Assembly (NCBI GenBank): GCA_005772855.1
Contig: SXIK01000038.1
Span: 1-39,718, forward strand
Source: Planctomycetia bacterium
GTDB taxonomy: Bacteria; Planctomycetota; UBA8108; SXIK01
Direction: 5' to 3'
Length of the DNA: 39,718 bases
Of the stretch, positions 16,890 through 25,125 are shown piece by piece. Position numbers and translations under genes: made by a program. The notes under the pieces were generated by a model. It had not been told where the DNA came from. It ran no database searches and worked only from the letters and a program-made list of their open reading frames with translations. Position 1 is the first letter of the stretch. Each line of letters starts with the position of its first letter.

Positions 16890-17513
16890 ATGATCGAATC
16901 TGTGGAAAAAGAACCCTCATCTTCCGAACTCGACCTTGTGAATCAAGCGTCCCGTGGCGACCTGAGAGCCTTCGGAAGCCTGGTGGCCAATTATCAGAGG
17001 GCTGTGTTCAACATAGCGCTTTACAAGAGCCGGAACTACTTCGACGCCGAGGACCTCACGCAGGACATCTTCTTTGCCGCATTCAAGGCGCTCTCGACGA
17101 TCAAGGCCCCTGAAAACTTTGGCAGCTGGCTCTTTGGGATCGCCTACAACCGATGCCACAAGTGGTATCGCCGGGAGCGAACGAAGATTCTCAAGATCCA
17201 GGAAATCAGGGATCGTGCTGAGCGCGAGGACCGCTCACGCCATCGCCCTTCGGCCCTCAGCGCGCATCAAGTGCCGGGCTCAAGCGGGAGCGGGGCATCT
17301 GGCCAGTCCAATCCCCACCTCGCCGAGACGATGCGTCGCCTCCCAAAAGACGTGCGTGAGACGCTGACTTTGAAGTATCTGGAGGGCCTCAGCTATCAAG
17401 AGATCGAAGTGCGGCTTGGAATCAACGCTCACCGCATAGACTACTTGATCCGTAAAGGCAAGCAAATGATTCGAGAGCGAATGGGCCTGAACTCCGCTGG
17501 AGGTGCCACGTGA
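16890..17513 (+). CDS. ECF-type RNA polymerase sigma factor
   Basis: A 207-residue alternative sigma factor. Region 2 spans about 15-85 (DLVNQASRGDLRAFGSLVAN, DAEDLTQDIFFAAFKAL, NFGSWLFGIAYNRCHKWYRR), then a Ser/Gly-rich linker, and region 4 covers about 155-205 (LPKDVRETLTLKYLEGLSYQ, GINAHRIDYLIRKGKQMIRE). The ATG at 16890 is chosen because region 2 follows directly and AAAGG lies close before it; a TTG at 16836 is unlikely. Its stop overlaps the GTG of the next gene by four bases, and that gene encodes a membrane anti-sigma factor. With the two cytochromes downstream it may form one operon; target genes unknown. Confidence 0.92.
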   Translation: MIESVEKEPSSSELDLVNQASRGDLRAFGSLVANYQRAVFNIALYKSRNYFDAEDLTQDIFFAAFKALSTIKAPENFGSWLFGIAYNRCHKWYRRERTKILKIQEIRDRAEREDRSRHRPSALSAHQVPGSSGSGASGQSNPHLAETMRRLPKDVRETLTLKYLEGLSYQEIEVRLGINAHRIDYLIRKGKQMIRERMGLNSAGGAT

Positions 17514-18343
17514 GCAATCCCCACGAATCCCATGCCAATGGCCGTGAGGCCTCTCGGCCCGATTGTCACTGGGTATCTGAAGACCTTCATGCCTTCACCG
17601 AGGGAGAATCGTCTCCACTCGTCGAGAAGCTGATTCGAGAGCACCTGGCTGATTGCGCCGGGTGTCGAGCGCGTGAGGAAGAGCTGAAGCTGGAGCGGCT
17701 ATGGATTATCGAGGCCGCGATCGCGGCTCCGGCGCTACCAAGCCATTTCGTGGAGAAGATCCTGCGACGCATCAAGAGGGCAGAGACCGCGCGCCACTCC
17801 CACCGCCGAGCGATTTTGCTGCGAGTCTCGGCCGTCGCGGCTGCCGTGCTCGTGATCGCAACCCTCCTTGTGTCGAGGTTTGAGCCAGGGCTTGACTCAA
17901 AACCAGGGGCTCCCGAAACGGATGTTGGAACAAGCAGAGTCGCCCTGGCTCCTAATCCGCCAGCCCACAATCTTCGAATCGCACCGGCGCCCGCCTCGCC
18001 TGTGGCTGACGAATTGCTACGCGTCGTCGCCCAGCGCACCATCCCCCCTGAGTCGGCGCAAGTCCCGCAACTCAACGAGTCCGTCTTCCCGTCCAGCCCC
18101 CCGAGCTTTGGTCACGTGGCAGGCATGGCTCGAAGACTCGATCCCAGGGCAAGACGTCACGAAGCGTCCCTGGGCGACGACCCGTGCAAACCCGATCCCA
18201 ACAAGGATGGCAAGACCGACATCATTGACGTCGCCTACTCTTGCCAGCTCCTTCTTACAGGCCAGCCGCCAAACCCGCTCGAAGTCCCCAACGTGAAGGC
18301 TCAAGAATCGGCCGATTGCGATGAGTCGTGTTTCCGCGCCTGA
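17510..18343 (+). CDS. Membrane anti-sigma factor with zinc-binding motif and an external dockerin-type EF-hand loop
   Basis: A 277-residue single-pass anti-sigma factor, translationally coupled to the sigma gene (GTGA overlap). The cytoplasmic part carries the ZAS-type zinc motif His45-x3-Cys49-x2-Cys52 (EHLADCAGC). A membrane helix lies at about 102-122, then a Pro/Ala-rich periplasmic linker. Near the C-terminus, DPNKDGKTDIID (229-240) has EF-hand ligand spacing at positions 1, 3, 5, 7, 9 and 12 and is followed by VAYSCQLLLTGQPPN, which looks like half a dockerin repeat pair. Four Cys (226, 245, 270, 274) lie in this outer part. It could sense calcium, redox state or a protein partner outside the membrane; that is inference. 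Confidence 0.88.
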   Translation: MSNPHESHANGREASRPDCHWVSEDLHAFTEGESSPLVEKLIREHLADCAGCRAREEELKLERLWIIEAAIAAPALPSHFVEKILRRIKRAETARHSHRRAILLRVSAVAAAVLVIATLLVSRFEPGLDSKPGAPETDVGTSRVALAPNPPAHNLRIAPAPASPVADELLRVVAQRTIPPESAQVPQLNESVFPSSPPSFGHVAGMARRLDPRARRHEASLGDDPCKPDPNKDGKTDIIDVAYSCQLLLTGQPPNPLEVPNVKAQESADCDESCFRA

Positions 18344-18394
18344 GCCAACTCAATCTGCGCCTTCCCCCATCGGTAGAAAGGTCTCTTTAGTCTC

Positions 18395-19834
18395 ATGAAA
18401 AAAAGTTTGGCGTTTCCCCGAACGTCGTCTGTCCTGGCCGCCATGCTGTTGGTTGCACCCGCTCTACCTGGCCTCGGCGTGCAGCAGCCTCCAGCCGGGG
18501 AGGCCCCTGCTTACGAGCAGCAGGTCAACCTCGTCTACACCGTCAACAACCTGGGTTACACCGAGACTTGTGGCTGACCGAAGAAAAAAATAAAACTGGG
18601 CAGTTTGCCCAGACGCGCAACTTATCTCAACCAAGTGCGAGGAGAGGGACACCCGGTGATTCTGGTCGACGCCGGCGACTGCTTCTTTTCGACCCCCACC
18701 AAGAAGGCTCCCACCAAGGCGGAGGAAATTCAAGAGTTGCGCAAGGGCCGAACGGTCCTGAACGCTTACAACTTCATGGGGTACCAGGCCCTTGGCATAG
18801 GGCCCGCCGATTTGCAGCTTGGGATCAGCACACTGAAGGACTTCGAGAGGGAGGCAAATTTTCCGTTTCTGTGCGCCAACCTTGTCGACAAGGAGACGAA
18901 GAACCCCATCTTCAAGCCCTATCTGATCGTCGAGGCCGGGGGGATCAAATTCGGGCTCTACTCCGTCATGATGGTGCTCCTCAACGAAACCTATGCGAAC
19001 CGAGTCCTCGTCAATGCCGAGCTGCTCGATCCCGAAAAGGTGAGTCGAGATCTCGCGCTGGAGCTCAGCAAATCATGCGATGTCGTCATCGCACTGTCGC
19101 ACTTGAACGTCGACACGAACGAAAAGCTTCTCGACTCAAACCCGGGCATCGACGCACTCATCGATCCTCTCTCAAGGTCTGGCTCGAAGAACATTTGGAT
19201 CGCAGAGAACGAGTACCTGGTATTGCGAAATGGCACTCCCGTGCTGCGGATCGACGGTCAGGGCTCCCGGGTCGGCGTCTTCGAGATGTACTTCAAGAAG
19301 GGCGAGAAAAAATTTGCTGACTACCGCGTGGTCGACGGGGCGCTCGAGCCGCACATCATGCGACACCCCGAAATGACACAGCTCGTCGAGGAGTTCGAAC
19401 GGGGACGGTTGCAACCCTTCCCGATCAAGTTCGACACGCGAAAGCCACGGATTTTCGAGGATTTCATGGGCCAGGAAGGCTGCGCTTCCTGCCACGCAGA
19501 GCAAGCCGCATTCTGGAAAGGAACAAAGCACGCCAACACCTTCGCCACTCTCGAGAAGACCGGTGACCAGGCGCGCACGGACTGCGTCGGCTGCCACACA
19601 CTCGGCTACGGCGTCGGGTATGCGTCCGCGCAACTCGTTGGGAAGTTCAAGGAAGTTCAGTGCGAGAGCTGCCACACAAGCAAGCCGGACCACGCCTCCA
19701 ACCCCAAGAGCGTCAGGCTCGGCGTGGTGCAGGAAGAGACTTGTTGGGGTTGCCATAACCCCGAGATCACAAAAAAGCAGTTTCAATACTCGGACGCCAT
19801 GATGAAGGCGTCCTGTCCAAAAATTAAGAAGTAG
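18395..19834 (+). CDS. Predicted selenoprotein: tetraheme cytochrome c554-like protein with 5'-nucleotidase-like N-domain (TGA codon 61 = Sec)
   Basis: The frame from ATG 18395 meets one TGA (18575-18577) and then stays open in the same frame to 19834. Read through, it gives 479 residues: signal peptide (1-30), a metallophosphoesterase/5'-nucleotidase-like domain (about 44-315), and a cytochrome c554-like domain with four heme sites (CASCH, CVGCH, CESCH, CWGCH). The neighbouring paralog at 19849 aligns without gaps across the TGA: GYTETCG-TGA-PKKK against GYIDVCGCKHKE. The TGA therefore takes the place of a cysteine, giving a Cys-Gly-Sec motif. The phosphoesterase motifs are degenerate (GPADL where GNHE is expected), so the domain may be non-hydrolytic. 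Exported, probably a periplasmic redox protein. The alternative is a pseudogene with one nonsense mutation, which the hairpin at 18596 and the intact downstream frame argue against. Confidence 0.8.
18575..18612 (+). promoter_or_regulatory. Candidate bacterial SECIS element at the in-frame TGA
   Basis: CTGGGCA (18596-18602) and TGCCCAG (18606-18612) form a perfect 7-bp stem closed by a GTT loop. The loop begins 26 bases after the TGA, inside the spacing known for bacterial SECIS elements (roughly 16-37), and its first base is G, as the family requires. The codons here (AAA AAA ATA AAA, AGT TTG, AGA) are unlike the GC-rich codons around them, suggesting constraint on RNA rather than protein. 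The Cys paralog has no such hairpin at the same place. SelB would bind this loop. Confidence 0.7.
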
Positions 19835-19848
19835 GAAAGAGTTTCCCA

Positions 19849-21339
19849 ATGTCGCGGAGAACCGTTTGCACATTATGCTTTTCTCTGGCAGCCACTGTTG
19901 CCACTTGCAGCGTCGGCCAGACGGGTGGGCCAGACAATCCGAAGAAATTCACGCTGGTCTACAATGTGAACAACGCTGGCTACATCGACGTCTGCGGATG
20001 CAAGCACAAGGAGGTGCGCCAGGGGAGCATCACTCGGCGGGCGAGCTTCCTCAAGCAACTGAAGGCCACCGGGCGTGACTTGCTGATCCTCGACGGCGGG
20101 AGTTCGCTCTTCGCGCTCGACGACCGCCTGAAGGACGCGGAACGCACCGAAGCCATTCGCAAGGCCAAGCTGATTGTCGAGGCCTACAACCGAATGGATT
20201 ACAAGGCCATGGCCATCGGCCCCTTCGACCTGGCTGGCGGCCTCGATACCCTCCAGACCCTCCAGGCAAGAGCCAAGTTCGAGTTCCTTTCCGCGAATAT
20301 GGTCCACAAGGGAACCCGGCAACTCTATTTCAAACCGCACACAGTGATCGAGGTCGCAGGGGTGCGTGTGGGCGTCATCGGCCTCACGCTCAACACCATG
20401 GGCTCCGCCTTCCTGGCAAAGGTGGCCCCGGACCTCGAGGTGACCGATCCCATCGAAGCAGCCAGGGCCTCGATGAACGACTTGAAGGGCAAGACAGATT
20501 TGCTGATCGCGCTCTCCCACATGAAGGAGGAGGCCACCTTCGAGCTGGCCAAAAAATTGAGCGATCTCCAGATCGTGGTGGATCCGTATATCCAGTACGG
20601 AAACCATCACACCTGGATTAAAGATGATGAGTGGGTCAGCTTCAAGGATCACACCCTGCTCCTGCGAAGCGACGGCCAGGGAGCCCGCATGGGCGTCGTC
20701 GACATCACCCTTCGTGAGTCGCAGAAGCCGTTGGTGTTGGAGGCCCGCGTGAGTGAGTTGGAGGATTCCGTTGCGGCGAAGTCAGCCACGGCAGAGGAAA
20801 AGGCGGAGTTGGAGAAATCTCGCGGAAAAAACCCCTTCAAGTTCGAACGAATCAGCCTCGAGCCCCACCACAGGTCGGACCCAGACATGGACCAGCTCGT
20901 TGAGGAATGGAAAAAAAACATCGATCCGCAGAAGGTGGCGCACCTCGAGAGCGCTCTGCCCCGGAAAAACGAATATCTGACGGTCGAAAAGTGCAAGACT
21001 TGCCACACGAAACAATACGAGAACTGGAAGACCACGAAGCACTCGCACGCCATGGCATCTCTCGCCGAGACGGGCGATCAGCATCGCTACGACTGCGTCG
21101 GTTGCCATTCACTTGGCTACGGGGAAGCCTTTCTCGACACATCAAGAGTGGGATCCTTCGCCGATGTCCAGTGCGAGTCCTGCCACGGCACCAACGTCAA
21201 GCATGCGGACGACCCAAAACAGTTCCAGTTCTCAAAGGTCCAGCGAAGCGACTGCATTGTCTGCCACAACAAGGAGCAGACCCGCAACGAGTTCAATTAC
21301 GCGACAGCCAAGCCGAAGGTCCAGTGCCCGAAGTCTTGA
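19849..21339 (+). CDS. Cys paralog: tetraheme cytochrome c554-like protein with 5'-nucleotidase-like N-domain
   Basis: A 496-residue exported protein, tandem paralog of the predicted selenoprotein. It has a signal peptide (about 1-23), the N-terminal motif VNNAGYIDVCGC (Cys49, Cys51), and a metallophosphoesterase-like domain whose metal motifs are lost: LDGGSSLF for the usual GD motif and GPFDLAGG for GNHE. The C-terminal cytochrome c554-like domain has four CxxCH sites (CKTCH, CVGCH, CESCH, CIVCH). AGGAAAGAG precedes the ATG, and the gene starts 14 bases after the selenoprotein stop, so the two are surely co-transcribed. A periplasmic electron-transfer role is likely; substrate unknown. Confidence 0.85.
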   Translation: MSRRTVCTLCFSLAATVATCSVGQTGGPDNPKKFTLVYNVNNAGYIDVCGCKHKEVRQGSITRRASFLKQLKATGRDLLILDGGSSLFALDDRLKDAERTEAIRKAKLIVEAYNRMDYKAMAIGPFDLAGGLDTLQTLQARAKFEFLSANMVHKGTRQLYFKPHTVIEVAGVRVGVIGLTLNTMGSAFLAKVAPDLEVTDPIEAARASMNDLKGKTDLLIALSHMKEEATFELAKKLSDLQIVVDPYIQYGNHHTWIKDDEWVSFKDHTLLLRSDGQGARMGVVDITLRESQKPLVLEARVSELEDSVAAKSATAEEKAELEKSRGKNPFKFERISLEPHHRSDPDMDQLVEEWKKNIDPQKVAHLESALPRKNEYLTVEKCKTCHTKQYENWKTTKHSHAMASLAETGDQHRYDCVGCHSLGYGEAFLDTSRVGSFADVQCESCHGTNVKHADDPKQFQFSKVQRSDCIVCHNKEQTRNEFNYATAKPKVQCPKS

Positions 21340-21343
21340 TACC

Positions 21344-21485
21344 CTCCTCGCGGAAGAGGAAGACCTCCCCCGCACCGGCCGCCTGACGGCGTCCCTCCGT
21401 CTCGCGCTTCGAGTTCGCTCCAGGCGTCACGGGCTCTCCGCCTTGGTCGCCCTCCCCCCCTCCTCGGCGCTCGATAAGCGCCTGC
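21344..21485. repeat. Dispersed intergenic repeat, copy 1
   Basis: Two blocks, CTCCTCGCGGAAGAGGAAGA onward at 21344-21383 and about 21447-21485 (ending CTCGGCGCTCGATAAGCGCC), match blocks at 38114-38155 and 38157-38195 in the same order. Here they are separated by about 63 bases; in the other copy they are nearly adjacent. The first block can fold into a short hairpin in both copies. It lies directly after the second cytochrome gene. Confidence 0.45.
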
Positions 21486-21563
21486 AGGGCCATTGCCAAC
21501 AGCCCTGGAACAGGCACATCTCGCAACGCCCTGGCATCTCGCTTACGATGAAGGTGTTTTCCC

Positions 21564-22652
21564 GTGGACCCATTGCCAAGACATTATTGTAGCCTCGGAG
21601 CAGGTCCGCCCATTGTCGTGGTGGGCGGCGGTGTGATCGGGCTTGCGATCGCCCGGGAGCTTGCCCGAGAGGGTTGGGCTGTCACCGTGGTAGAACGTGG
21701 TCAGCCGGGCGCCGAGGCTTCACGCGCAGCAGCTGGCATGATCGCGCCCCGGGTTGAATTCAAGCACGGGAGTTGGCTCTGGAACGCTGGGCTCGAGTCA
21801 AGGCGACTCTATCCACGCTTCGCCGCGGAGCTTGAGGACGAAACGGGCATATCGATCGACCTGCGCTTGAGCGGGCTTCTCGTGCCCATCTTTTCCGAGG
21901 AGGACGAGACCAGGTACGAGCCTTTTGACTCGGATCGCCTGAGCGCCCGTGAGGCACGTGAGCTGGAGCCCTCACTTACGGAGAGCCTCCGTGGCGCTCT
22001 TCTATATCCGGAGGACGGCAGCGTGGACAATCGAGCGCTCATCGAGGCGCTCTTGGCTTCTCTTCAGGCTCGCAGGGTAAGACTGCTCACGAACACGGCG
22101 GCACTCGAGGTGCTCGTTGATTCCGATAGAGTTTGCGGAGTCAGCACGAGTCGAGGCGTGATCGAGGCCTGCGCCGTCGTCAACTCGGCCGGCGCCTGGG
22201 CCGGAGATTTGAAAGTGCCCGGCATTGACCTGAAAATGAGGCCCGTCAAGGGTCACATGATCTCGGTTCAGACGAAGGCGCTCAGAGGCCGACCGCTCCC
22301 GGTAAGAGTACTTTATTCGCACACCAGTTACCTCGTCCCACGTGGCGATGGACGTGTCGTCATCGGCACCACCGTGGAAGACAAGGGTTTTGACAAGACC
22401 GTGGAAACCGGGCAAATTGCCCACCTTATCGAAAGAGCCCGCCAAGTCTGGCCCGACGTCGTCCAGACCCAGTTTGTGGAAGCCTGGACAGGGCTTCGTC
22501 CTCTGGGACCCGAAATTGAGCCGCGGATCGGGGCCGCGGGCCCGATGGGCTATGTAGTTGCCATCGGTCACTATCGAAACGGGATCCTCCTGAGTCCACT
22601 CACGGCGCTGCGGGTCGCGGACGCGCTCTCGGGCAGCCTTGCGCGGCCCTGA
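21564..22652 (+). CDS. thiO: Glycine oxidase / thiamine-pathway FAD oxidoreductase ThiO
   Basis: A 362-residue FAD-dependent amine oxidase (DAO family), most like ThiO, which oxidises glycine to the imine used in thiazole synthesis. Visible features are the dinucleotide-binding motif VVVGGGVIGLAIARELAREG (about 18-37), EASRAAAGMIAP, the FAD-interacting VNSAGAWAGDL, the substrate-side RPVKGHM, WTGLRPLGPEIEPRIG, and GHYRNGILLSP at the C-terminus. The GTG at 21564 is preceded by AAGGTG seven bases upstream. No thiG or thiS is next to it. Other DAO-family oxidases cannot be fully excluded. Confidence 0.85.
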   Translation: MDPLPRHYCSLGAGPPIVVVGGGVIGLAIARELAREGWAVTVVERGQPGAEASRAAAGMIAPRVEFKHGSWLWNAGLESRRLYPRFAAELEDETGISIDLRLSGLLVPIFSEEDETRYEPFDSDRLSAREARELEPSLTESLRGALLYPEDGSVDNRALIEALLASLQARRVRLLTNTAALEVLVDSDRVCGVSTSRGVIEACAVVNSAGAWAGDLKVPGIDLKMRPVKGHMISVQTKALRGRPLPVRVLYSHTSYLVPRGDGRVVIGTTVEDKGFDKTVETGQIAHLIERARQVWPDVVQTQFVEAWTGLRPLGPEIEPRIGAAGPMGYVVAIGHYRNGILLSPLTALRVADALSGSLARP

Positions 22653-22664
22653 ATCGGAGGCCGC
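22643..22664. terminator. Hairpin between convergent thiO and glycosyltransferase genes
   Basis: GCGGCC and GGCCGC form a perfect 6-bp stem with a 10-nt loop that includes the thiO stop codon, in the 45-base gap between two convergent genes. There is no T-run on either side, so it may be only a weak bidirectional stop signal. Confidence 0.3.
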
Positions 22665-22697
22665 CAGAGGATCAGCTTGGATCTGAATCCAGGTAAC

Positions 22698-23702
22698 TTA
22701 CAGCAGTTCGCCAAGGAAACGGTAAAGAGACTCCAGGGTGGGAAAAGACTCGGCTCGCAGGTGGCGAAAAACCACTTCGCCTCTCGGCAGTTCACCGGGA
22801 AGACCTTTACCAAAGCAGAGAGAGACCTCGGGGGGATTGGGCCGAGCTTTCGGCAGGATCGGCAACAGTGCCGCGGGCACTTCGCCAGTTAGCTCCAGCT
22901 CCAGTTCGGTAGGATCACGCCTCTTCAAGCCACGAAGGGGCTTCGTAAGAAAACGATTCAACTTGAAGTACCTGTAGTTGGCGCTCGCCCTTGCATCCGG
23001 ACGATGCGTCTCATGAACGGGGTGAAATAGATGTAGCACCAGCGATTCGTTGCATGCATCGGCAATTTGAACGCCCATCCTCCGGAGCCGCCGGGCCAGA
23101 TCTTCATCCTCGTAGCCCCAGCCCACAAAACGCTCATCGAAGCCATTCACTGCCTCAAAATCACTGCGGTGCACGGCAGCATTGGCTGTAAGGAGCTTCG
23201 GTCGCGGCTTGAGGTGCGTGATGGCATAGAAGCGGTTCTTCCACCGCAGAAGACGTAAAGCCGGCAGATCTCGCCGCAACACATCCGCCAGGATCTTGTC
23301 GGTCGAAAGCTCGCGGGAGAGAATTCCCAGGGTCTCCTCCTCAGTAAGAAGACAGCGGCCCCCGGTAATCGCACGGCCGGGCACGCACCTCTCGAGGGGA
23401 AGCGTCAAGGTCTCCGGCAGCGGCACGCAGTCGCCGTCGGTGAGTACGAGCACATCCCCCGAAGCCGATTTCGCTGCCTGGTTGCGGGCACCCGCAAGTC
23501 GAAAACCCTCGTGCCGTTGCCAGACGTGCTGAAGTCGATAAGACGCGGCTCTCGACATGCTGCGCACGAGGTCGGCCGTCTCGGGCCCGGAGCCGTCGTC
23601 AGCAACGACGACCTCGAAATCACGGCAGATCGACCGGCCATATCCCTCCAGCACAAGACGCAGCGCGTCGGGGCGATTGTGGGTCGAGATGATGACGCTC
23701 AA
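22698..23702 (-). CDS. Family 2 glycosyltransferase
   Basis: A 334-residue GT-A fold transferase that uses a nucleotide sugar on the cytoplasmic side, acceptor unknown. It opens with SVIISTHNRPDALRLVLEGY, has VVADDGSGPETADLV, the metal-binding Asp motif VLTDGDCVPLPE, and the galactosyltransferase-type segment FDERFVGWGYEDEDLARRL (about 191-209). The first usual start is TTG at 23702, with no well-spaced ribosome site; an in-frame CTG at 23714 has AGGAG seven bases upstream and would add four residues typical of the family N-terminus. Convergent with thiO; same direction as the mutase gene behind it. Confidence 0.85.
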   Translation of the reverse strand: MSVIISTHNRPDALRLVLEGYGRSICRDFEVVVADDGSGPETADLVRSMSRAASYRLQHVWQRHEGFRLAGARNQAAKSASGDVLVLTDGDCVPLPETLTLPLERCVPGRAITGGRCLLTEEETLGILSRELSTDKILADVLRRDLPALRLLRWKNRFYAITHLKPRPKLLTANAAVHRSDFEAVNGFDERFVGWGYEDEDLARRLRRMGVQIADACNESLVLHLFHPVHETHRPDARASANYRYFKLNRFLTKPLRGLKRRDPTELELELTGEVPAALLPILPKARPNPPEVSLCFGKGLPGELPRGEVVFRHLRAESFPTLESLYRFLGELL

Positions 23703-23789
23703 TCGAGGCTTCAGGCTCTGGCTCCTGTTTCAAACTTTGTTCATTTGCCCCTCGACGTGGAGTCTCCAGGTACCGCACGGCACCAGGAG

Positions 23790-25004
23790 CTAGGCCCCAA
23801 ACTTGCTCAGGCGGGATGCATGAGCAAGCGCAAGAGTCAAGAGGTCAGTCGCATGAAAGACGCCAAGATCGCCCACCATGAGGGAGCGCTCCGTAAGCTT
23901 GGCGTCCGGCCTTGAAAGGGCGAGCGGAGAACGGATGATCGTGGGTACGGGGTGCCAACTGTGCTCCTTGCAAATGCACGGGGTCGAGTGGTCTCCGGTC
24001 ACGATCAAGACCTCTGGCTTCAGGGCCTCGATCCTCGGGATCATGGCATCGACGATCTCAAGCTGCCGGACCTTCTCCAGGAAATCGCCCGTGTGGCCAG
24101 CGGCATCGGTCCCCTTGAAGTGAACGAAAAAGAAGTCATGTTCCACGTACTTCCTCTCGAGGAGGGAGATCTCTTCATCAAAATTCTTTGGTGACCCCAG
24201 GACGGTCATTCCGACGAGCGCCGCGACTCCGCGATACATCGGGTAGGCGGCTATGGCGGCTGCATTGAGGCCGTAGCGATCGTTGAAGGGCATCACCTCG
24301 GGGAGGCCCGAGAAGCCTCTCAGGAGCAGCCCGTTAGCCCTCGGCTCGTCTTTCAGAATTTCACGGGCGAGGGAGAGGAATCGGTTCACGACTCTGGCCG
24401 ATGCCGCTGCCTGCGGTCGCCCCGCCTCGATCGGGATCAGCTTGCGTCCCTCCCTCTGCGGATCATTGTCCTTGATGGCAGCGTCAAGACCTTCGCCCCG
24501 GAACACCACGGTAAATCGGTGCTCCTTTCCGGGCAGCAAATAGATCTGGGTACCTTCCACCTTGCCCCCTAAACCTGAGAGAACCTTGGCGCAGAGCCGC
24601 CGGTTTTCCTCGTCCGATGGTTTCGCTGCCCGCCGGTCCAGCACGACGTCGTTGACGTTTATCGTCGCGTAGTTGGCCCGGGCGGCAAGGTCACCCCGGG
24701 CAAAGGCAAAATCGCTTCCAAGCGCCTCGAGAGCGCCGCGTCCAAACTCGACCTCGTACGGATGATAGCCAAAAAGGGAGAGATGCGCAGGACCGCTTCC
24801 AGGTGTGACGCCAGGCTCGACCATCTTCATCCTCCCTCCAGAGGATGTGGCGGCCAGACGATGCAAGTTGGGTAGTTTAGCCGTTTCGAGCTCCGATAGC
24901 CCGGTCTCCGGGTGCGGCAGTCCGCCGAGTCCGTCCAACAAAAGCAGGATGATCTTTTTCTCGGGGATCTTGAGGACCAGGTCACGCGTCTTGTCGTGGA
25001 TCAT
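23790..25004 (-). CDS. apgM: 2,3-bisphosphoglycerate-independent phosphoglycerate mutase, archaeal (ApgM) type
   Basis: Interconverts 3- and 2-phosphoglycerate in glycolysis. The 404-residue protein belongs to the ApgM branch of the alkaline phosphatase superfamily. Key motifs are LLLLDGLGGLPHPETG near the start (metal Asp), TPGSGPAHLSLFGYHP with the nucleophilic Ser, RANYATIN, FFVHFKGTDAAGHTGDF, and the metal His/Asp of VTGDHSTPCICKEHSWHPVP. Length fits the family (about 400). The ATG at 25004 has AAGGAAAA upstream; an ATG at 25055 would add 17 residues. It is divergent from the following GT4 gene (121-base gap). Confidence 0.92.
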   Translation of the reverse strand: MIHDKTRDLVLKIPEKKIILLLLDGLGGLPHPETGLSELETAKLPNLHRLAATSSGGRMKMVEPGVTPGSGPAHLSLFGYHPYEVEFGRGALEALGSDFAFARGDLAARANYATINVNDVVLDRRAAKPSDEENRRLCAKVLSGLGGKVEGTQIYLLPGKEHRFTVVFRGEGLDAAIKDNDPQREGRKLIPIEAGRPQAAASARVVNRFLSLAREILKDEPRANGLLLRGFSGLPEVMPFNDRYGLNAAAIAAYPMYRGVAALVGMTVLGSPKNFDEEISLLERKYVEHDFFFVHFKGTDAAGHTGDFLEKVRQLEIVDAMIPRIEALKPEVLIVTGDHSTPCICKEHSWHPVPTIIRSPLALSRPDAKLTERSLMVGDLGVFHATDLLTLALAHASRLSKFGA

Positions 25005-25125
25005 GAAGGATTTTCCTTGGAGAAATGTGTCCCGTGGCAAGCTGGCAGCTGGCATTTTTCGTCCGTCGGATCCTCAGCCTTGCGACGCACTTGCCTTCCA
25101 CAACTGGGTCAACATACTACGCCGC

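Noticed and set aside
18395-18577. Separate 60-residue secreted peptide gene, with a second gene starting at TTG 18605
   Set aside because: Both pieces are in one frame and together align end to end with the tandem paralog; only the TGA separates them, and a SECIS-like hairpin follows it.
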